A DNA stretch of 9,450 nt from Planctomycetota bacterium (GTDB taxonomy: Bacteria > Planctomycetota > PLA2 > JAEUHO01): the NCBI GenBank assembly GCA_024639415.1, contig JAHEIK010000039.1:1-9450 (forward strand), given 5' to 3'. Position 1 is the first letter of the stretch. Every line of letters starts with the position of its first letter. The translations under genes were made by a program, and so were the position numbers. Of this stretch, positions 6,501 to 9,450 are shown in pieces. The notes under the pieces were generated by a model. The model did not search any database, was not told the origin of the DNA, and was given only the letters and a program-made list of their open reading frames with translations.

Positions 6501-6985
6501 AGGCGCGAGCGGCCGAGCTGCTCGCGGCGGACCCGGCGACGTACCTCGACATCGACACGCTCGACCTGCTCGTCCGGATGACCACCTCCGCGGGCGAAGA
6601 AAGCAAGGCTGCGGCGCTGGAGAAGACCCTGCTCACGTTGCAGCGGACCCGCGGGCTCGCCCTGCTGCGGACGGCCTCGGGACACCTCGCCCGACACGAG
6701 TTCCCGCTCGCGCTCGAAGCCGCTCGCCGCTGCTGCATCGTGTGGGCCTCGCAGCCGGAAGCGTTCGAGCTCCGGGGGCTGGCCGCACTGGCCTGGCGCG
6801 CCGCTCCCGATACCGCCCCGGCAGCGCGGGCGGACTTCGAGAAGGAAGCCCGTCAGGCCTTCGCGTCGGCCGCGGCCCGCAGCGACGACCCGCGGACGAC
6901 CCTGCGCCGGGGGCACAGGATCCTCTCCTGGTTCGGCTTGGATCCGGCGCCCGCCGCCCCCCGTCCGGAGGAGGGCGCAGAATAG
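3593..6985 (+). CDS. Fused membrane / spermidine-synthase-like / helical-repeat protein, 1130 aa
   Basis: There are three parts. Residues 1-440 are very hydrophobic (about 12-13 helices), the type often annotated as fused MFS/spermidine synthase. Residues about 447-700 resemble the aminopropyltransferase fold, with the SAM-binding-like VIGHGAG (around Gly556), AEIDSS with Glu578, YDVIASQPSHPW (624-635) and QWL (663-665). A DDVPRLALE segment (763-771) resembles the TDDRPxLEF motif of this family. Residues about 800-1130 are Ala/Leu/Arg-rich helical pairs resembling TPRs. Classical spermidine synthases have an essential Asp in a DxxDP-type loop; here the loop reads ASQPSHPW, as is common in the fused family, so polyamine synthesis is doubtful. 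The membrane part is an internal duplication: G127-P131 and N155 recur at G340-P344 and N368, 213 residues on. Likely an inner-membrane protein with cytosolic synthase and repeat domains. The ATG at 3593 was chosen over an upstream in-frame GTG (3575), which lacks homology. Confidence 0.9.
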   Translation: MGPAPLVLLAAALTGVATLAAEMLWIRGLGRGIGTTYEALALVAGLFLAGLGLGALLGARLAPRTSRPARHGTWLLAGAGTWIALSPLYVAALPDLRALLFSGESGGLLPALTLELPLVLPAALCLGAVFPYLVRARVEDVAHAGSRTGWIYAANTAGALVGVVGLLPVLASVGETMALRLCGAVALLAAFLLLLADRPLPHGDGPPKPATPGQALGASGLRWALFTSGGAALLAQMAWFRMLEPLAGEHLQGIALLLAPLLLALAVGAAVAGPIADRMRRPSYLMPLLLAGAGALTLLSLPTAGNAPLSITTGAADGSRVAALAWAFLMTVAPATLAFGALLPAAVRLRALWTGSTSGPAGRLYAWNALGALSGSLVAGYLLLPRVGAERTLFIAAVLVVATAVILRWRVPGPRRHLAALAHALPLLVLLWPGLLQGWLASGPTPVEVITARKPLPAGLTIRSSADFELYARWFTGRRAQRPGDASGTALPVFEGRGGRIALIEEADGPIGMRRGALRESLFNPDRPNAPALTEHALGLLPTLLHGAPEQALVIGHGAGWTAEAVLAAGARTVTVAEIDSSVLDAARAARGLEQLPVERLSHARVVSADGRTMLRAGLPGKGYDVIASQPSHPWHPASGHLFTVEAFREARSALSDDGVHAQWLNLFDMTPELLFSALASYRAAFEHVWIFRFPGEIVLLGFRQEPALRAARWEAFFAETNPRAEGARAAGFERPGHLLKHFALDTATLDRMLPRGVDLLQDDVPRLALELAARRLRGAAPVDVDEPLRAAFPPDLATHLPHSTTRERWITDAVLGWLDQGARDEANRWARKLRWGFTPEGRSAQARAALAAGEGARAEVLMSAALRATPERGDVAELWIRAATALVGQGPEAAREARLEQAKALAARMPDNGPVLAALARMLRFMGRIEESLTTFERAVGASNPEPPDRSRIQFARILLSQAYSKKDEARAAELLAADPATYLDIDTLDLLVRMTTSAGEESKAAALEKTLLTLQRTRGLALLRTASGHLARHEFPLALEAARRCCIVWASQPEAFELRGLAALAWRAAPDTAPAARADFEKEARQAFASAAARSDDPRTTLRRGHRILSWFGLDPAPAAPRPEEGAE
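6978..6983 (+). promoter_or_regulatory. Possible -10-like hexamer before the RNase D gene
   Basis: CAGAAT (4 of 6 to TATAAT) ends seven bases before the ATG at 6991, the same geometry seen before the two genes upstream. No -35 is visible. A GGAGGAGGG purine run at 6967-6975 is 15-16 bases from the ATG, rather far for a ribosome site, and the upstream stop codon lies between. Coupled translation from the preceding gene is equally possible. Confidence 0.2.
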
Positions 6986-6990
6986 GCCCC

Positions 6991-8211
6991 ATGACCGAGC
7001 CCGAGTCCACCCCCCCGCCCGAAGACGAACCGCAGCGCATCCGCTTGCCGGCCCCCGATGAGCACGAGGCGTGGTTCGTCGACTCGCGCGAGGACCTGGC
7101 GGAACTCGCCGGACACCTGACGACGTGCCCCGACGTCTCGCTCGACACCGAGGCGAACTCGATGCACGCCTACCGCGAGCAGACCTGCATCATCCAGGTC
7201 ACGGCCCAAGGCAAGAGCGCGATCATCGACGTACTGGCGGTGGAGAAGCTCGATCCGCTGCGCGATGCGCTCGATCGCTCCGACGTCGAGTTGGTGTTCC
7301 ACGGCGGTGACTACGACATCACGGTGCTCACTCGCGACCACGACTTCCGCTTCGATCGCGTCTTCGACACGATGATCGCGGCGACCCTGCTGGGCGACGA
7401 GCGCGTCGGCCTCGCCAGCCTCGTCGAGGACCACTTCGGCCACACGCTGAACAAGCGCTACCAGCGCGCAGACTGGGGCCGGCGACCGCTGACCGACGAG
7501 CAACTCGACTACCTGCGCCGGGACACGATGTACCTGCCCGCGCTCCGGGCGCACTACGGCGAGAGGCTGCGCGAAGCCGACCTCGAAGAGGAGGCCGCGA
7601 TCGAGTTCCAGCGGCTGGCACGCCGCCGCGGCAGCGTGCAGACGGTCGACGAGGACGGCTGGCGCAGGATCAAGGGAGCCGGGCGCCTCGACGATCGCGG
7701 GCGCACCGTGATTCGCGGCCTGTTCCTGTGGCGCGAGGCGCAGGCGGAGCGACGCGACCTGCCTCCGTTCAAGGTACTGAGTCCCAAGACGATGGTCTCG
7801 ATCGCCGAGCGCCCACCCGCACGCGTGCGGGATGCGCGCGACGTCCCGTTCCTGGGTGACCGGGAGCGAAGGCGCCACGGCCGAGCGCTCGCCGCCGTCT
7901 TGCGCGATGCGTTCGTCGCATTCGAACAAGGCGACGTACCGCCGAAGTCGGTGGGAACCAAGCTCCCGCCCGACGAGGTGCGCCGCGCGCGCGCGCGACG
8001 CAACCAGGAAGAGCGCATCAAGGACTGGCGGCGCAAGGAAGCGAGGCGGCGCAAGGTGCCCAACGTGGTCGTGCTGCCCAACCCCGCGCTCGTCTGGCTG
8101 GCGGAACACCGCCCCGCGGACGTCGCGGAGCTTGCGAACTGCCCCGACATCGGCACGAAGCGCATGGAGCGCTATGGCGCCACCTGGATCGACTTGCTGA
8201 CGAAGCGCTAG
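6991..8211 (+). CDS. rnd: Ribonuclease D-type 3'-5' exoribonuclease, 406 aa
   Basis: This is a DEDDy-family exonuclease that trims 3' ends of tRNA precursors and other structured RNAs in the cytosol. ExoI is SLDTEANSM with Asp52 and Glu54. ExoII is VFHGGDYDITVL (102-113) with Asp109. ExoIII is YLRRD with Tyr174 and Asp178, so all catalytic positions are present. A first HRDC-like domain spans about 233-300 (GLFLWREAQAERRDLPPFKV). A second, more divergent C-terminal one spans about 355-402 (NPALVWLAEHRPADVAEL). The link between them (about 305-350) is strongly basic and probably binds RNA. The first 25 residues are acidic and proline-rich and not part of the fold. It starts five bases after the stop of the fused synthase-like gene, suggesting co-transcription, and ends 10 bp from the convergent acidic-protein gene. 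Confidence 0.93.
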   Translation: MTEPESTPPPEDEPQRIRLPAPDEHEAWFVDSREDLAELAGHLTTCPDVSLDTEANSMHAYREQTCIIQVTAQGKSAIIDVLAVEKLDPLRDALDRSDVELVFHGGDYDITVLTRDHDFRFDRVFDTMIAATLLGDERVGLASLVEDHFGHTLNKRYQRADWGRRPLTDEQLDYLRRDTMYLPALRAHYGERLREADLEEEAAIEFQRLARRRGSVQTVDEDGWRRIKGAGRLDDRGRTVIRGLFLWREAQAERRDLPPFKVLSPKTMVSIAERPPARVRDARDVPFLGDRERRRHGRALAAVLRDAFVAFEQGDVPPKSVGTKLPPDEVRRARARRNQEERIKDWRRKEARRRKVPNVVVLPNPALVWLAEHRPADVAELANCPDIGTKRMERYGATWIDLLTKR

Positions 8212-8221
8212 GAACTAGCGC
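8205..8221. other. Small inverted repeat between two convergent stop codons
   Basis: GCGCTA (8205-8210) and TAGCGC (8216-8221) form a six-base-pair stem with a five-base loop. The left arm includes part of the RNase D stop codon and the right arm touches the stop codon of the opposing gene. The position fits a shared bidirectional transcript end, but the stem is short and no T-tract follows on either strand, so a terminator is only possible. Confidence 0.35.
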
Positions 8222-8638
8222 CTAGCCCTCCCAGTCGTCGTCGTCCGGGTCGTAGTCGTCGTCGTCGAGATCTTCGTCGTCATCGAGATCATCGTCGTCT
8301 TCTTCGTCTTCTTCGTCGTCGTCCTCGTCATCGAGGTCCTCGACGTCGTCATCGAAGTCGTCGTCGCCTAGCTCGTCGTCATCCAACTCGTCGTCATCGT
8401 CGAGGTCGTCGTCGTCCAGATCGTCGTCGTCATCGAGATCATCGTCGTCGTCGAGATCGTCGAAGTCATCCTCGAGATCATCCTCGAGATCGTCGTCGAG
8501 ATCGTCGAAGTCCTCGTCGTCGCCGAGGCTCGGGAGGAGCAGGACCTCGCCGGCAAGAGGGCCGTGCAGGGTGGAGCGCAGGTGCAGCAGGGCTGCGTCG
8601 CGATCGGTCGGCGTCAGGAACTCGGACGGGAACGGCAT
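8222..8638 (-). CDS. Extremely acidic Asp-rich low-complexity protein, 138 aa
   Basis: Residues 1-39 are ordinary in composition and may form a small helix-strand segment (PTDRDAALLHLRSTLHG near 10-26). Residues 40-138 contain about 65 Asp and 13 Glu out of 99, no Lys, Arg or His, and single Leu or Phe residues every 3-6 positions, ending in a Trp-Glu-Gly tail. No signal peptide or membrane helix is seen, so it is probably cytosolic. I do not recognise a family. Divalent-cation binding, binding to basic proteins or nucleic-acid mimicry are possible but unproven. I placed the start at the ATG 8636-8638, with GGAG nine bases upstream; an upstream in-frame GTG (8683) sits on the -10 element of the promoter and would add 15 residues. 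The reading frame stays open through a repetitive tract and has a good promoter, so it is likely a real gene. Confidence 0.72.
   Translation of the reverse strand: MPFPSEFLTPTDRDAALLHLRSTLHGPLAGEVLLLPSLGDDEDFDDLDDDLEDDLEDDFDDLDDDDDLDDDDDLDDDDLDDDDELDDDELGDDDFDDDVEDLDDEDDDEEDEEDDDDLDDDEDLDDDDYDPDDDDWEG
8225..8521. repeat. Imperfect trinucleotide-rich tract encoding the Asp-rich tail
   Basis: On the plus strand this 297-bp tract is built almost only from TCG, TCA, GTC and GAG-containing units such as TCGTCGTCATCGAGATC in irregular order. On the minus strand these are GAC/GAT runs broken by CTC leucine codons. The mixing of GAC with GAT and the irregular unit lengths argue against a recent pure expansion, but the tract should be prone to slippage and to alignment or assembly errors. 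Confidence 0.75.
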
Positions 8639-8682
8639 GGCCTGGGTCTCCACGTGGGAGGATCGGACCTCTGTGGAGCCCA

Positions 8683-8710
8683 CCTATACGTCTGGGGCGT
8701 GCCGAGTCAA
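8683..8710 (-). promoter_or_regulatory. Sigma70-type promoter for the Asp-rich gene
   Basis: On the minus strand TTGACT (plus-strand 8705-8710) and TATAGG (8683-8688) are separated by 16 bp, matching the housekeeping consensus at 5 of 6 and 4 of 6 positions. The predicted transcript start is near 8676, giving a leader of roughly 38 bases with a GGAG ribosome site before the ATG at 8638. It is the best promoter match in the window. Confidence 0.6.
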
Positions 8711-8754
8711 GGGGTCCCGAACGCACCATTCGACAGGTCCGCACATGCGGCCGG

Positions 8755-8782
8755 GCGCAGTAGACTGCGCGCGTCCCGGAGG
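8755..8782 (+). promoter_or_regulatory. nadE -10-like element inside a 16-bp dyad, plus ribosome site
   Basis: TAGACT (8761-8766) is a -10-like hexamer preceded by G. It sits inside a dyad of two perfect 7-base arms, GCGCAGT (8755-8761) and ACTGCGC (8764-8770), with a two-base centre. A repressor bound there would block the promoter. GGAGG (8778-8782) follows, eight bases before the GTG start. No -35 match was found at the usual spacing. A dyad of this size can arise by chance in GC-rich DNA. Confidence 0.4.
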
Positions 8783-8790
8783 ATGGACCC

Positions 8791-9450
8791 GTGCGCGTCG
8801 CCCTCGCCCAGATCAACACGACCGCCGGCGATGTGCCCGGCAACGCCGCAGCCATCCAGGGCGCCTGGGAATGGGCCCGGGAGGCGGCTGCCGACCTGCT
8901 CGTAGTGCCGGAGCTGGCGCTGGTGGGCTACCCCCCACGTGATCTCCTGCTGCGCGAGAGCGTGATTCGTGCCGCCGAGCGCGCCCTGGACGATCTCGCG
9001 ACGGCGTGGTCGGACGGCCCGGCGGCCGTGATCGGGACCGTGGGCCGCAATGCAGGGGCAGCGGGCCCCGGCATCGTGAATGCGGCGGCCTTCGTGCGCG
9101 GCGGCCGCGTCGAGACCGTCTACGCCAAGCGCCTGCTGCCGACGTACGACGTCTTCGACGAGCGGCGCTACTTCGCCGAGGGGCAGGAGGCCTGCGTCGT
9201 CGAACTCGACGGACGACGCATCGGTCTCCTGATCTGCGAGGACCTTTGGGTGCGCGATCTCGTGCGCGGACGCAAGCTCTACGAGGCGGACCCCCCGGCC
9301 GACCTGAGGGACGCGGGCATGGATCTGGCCGTGTGCATCTCGGCCTCGCCCTACCACGGCGACAAGGACGCACACCGTCAGGCGCTCTTCGGCGAGGAAG
9401 CACGTCGGATGGGTGTGCCGCTCGTGGCCGTGAACCTGGTCGGGGGCAAC
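8791..9450 (+). CDS. nadE: Glutamine-dependent NAD+ synthetase, N-terminal nitrilase domain only (right end cut)
   Basis: The 220 visible residues are the amidase (nitrilase-fold) domain that releases ammonia from glutamine for the C-terminal synthetase domain, which amidates nicotinate adenine dinucleotide to NAD+. The catalytic triad is visible: Glu41 in VVPELALVGYPPRDLLLR, Lys113 in YAKRLLPTYDVFDERRYF, and Cys149 in GLLICEDLW. The YPPRDLL and YDVFDERRYF motifs are specific to NadE-type nitrilase domains, and ISASPYH (around 176-182) also fits. The start is the GTG at 8791, giving MRVALAQINT; GGAGG is eight bases upstream, while the nearby ATG at 8783 is out of frame. The ATP-pyrophosphatase domain (SGGxDS motif) should lie beyond the window and was not seen. 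The gene is divergent from the Asp-rich gene. Confidence 0.95.
   Translation, partial: MRVALAQINTTAGDVPGNAAAIQGAWEWAREAAADLLVVPELALVGYPPRDLLLRESVIRAAERALDDLATAWSDGPAAVIGTVGRNAGAAGPGIVNAAAFVRGGRVETVYAKRLLPTYDVFDERRYFAEGQEACVVELDGRRIGLLICEDLWVRDLVRGRKLYEADPPADLRDAGMDLAVCISASPYHGDKDAHRQALFGEEARRMGVPLVAVNLVGGN

Noticed and set aside
6853..8109. 418-residue minus-strand open frame antisense to RNase D
   Set aside because: RNase D on the plus strand has all catalytic motifs; the antisense product has no recognisable domain.
8225..8521. CRISPR array or tandem repeat locus suggested by recurrent TCGTCG units
   Set aside because: Units are trinucleotide-scale, irregular and in frame with an Asp-rich protein; there are no constant repeats with unique spacers.

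Overview
This is a GC-rich bacterial chromosome segment with dense protein-coding content and no RNA genes, CRISPR array, transposase or phage genes that I can see. The GC bias in third codon positions creates long antisense open frames, which I treated as shadows. The gene set is Mrp ATPase, ElbB, RNase D, NAD+ synthetase and a giant membrane-anchored spermidine-synthase-like protein with a C-terminal helical repeat region. This would fit a free-living, large-genome lineage such as Planctomycetota, Myxococcota or a related uncultured phylum. That placement is an impression from protein style and not a demonstrated assignment.

Left part (1-2846), all on the minus strand. In transcription order it holds a small single-domain cupin, a 288-bp non-coding gap, elbB, mrp/apbC and a signal-anchored coiled-coil protein that runs off the left edge. 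elbB and mrp are 30 bp apart and look like one operon. The 146-bp gap after mrp carries a striking 59-bp nested palindrome (two inverted copies of a 26-bp unit that is itself palindromic) plus two smaller stem-loops. The 288-bp gap upstream of elbB carries a near-perfect 23-bp palindrome and two oppositely oriented blocks of a degenerate GTSNNC hexamer.

Middle part (2899-8211), all on the plus strand. It holds a MobA/MocA-like nucleotidyltransferase divergent from the cupin, then the 1130-residue fused membrane/spermidine-synthase-like/helical-repeat protein, then RNase D. The starts of all three lack a well-placed Shine-Dalgarno sequence and instead have a -10-like hexamer 6-8 bp before the ATG, which suggests leaderless or nearly leaderless mRNAs.

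Right part (8222-9450). A minus-strand gene for an extremely acidic low-complexity protein converges on RNase D, with only 10 bp between the stop codons. It has the best sigma70-type promoter in the window. Divergent from it is nadE, coding for glutamine-dependent NAD+ synthetase, of which only the nitrilase (glutaminase) domain is in the window.

Apart from the elbB-mrp pair the genes do not form an obvious pathway. Most are housekeeping or redox/cofactor genes. The least explained items are the acidic protein, the fused synthase-like protein that lacks the usual catalytic aspartate motif, and the palindromic intergenic elements. I found no convincing new multi-gene system.
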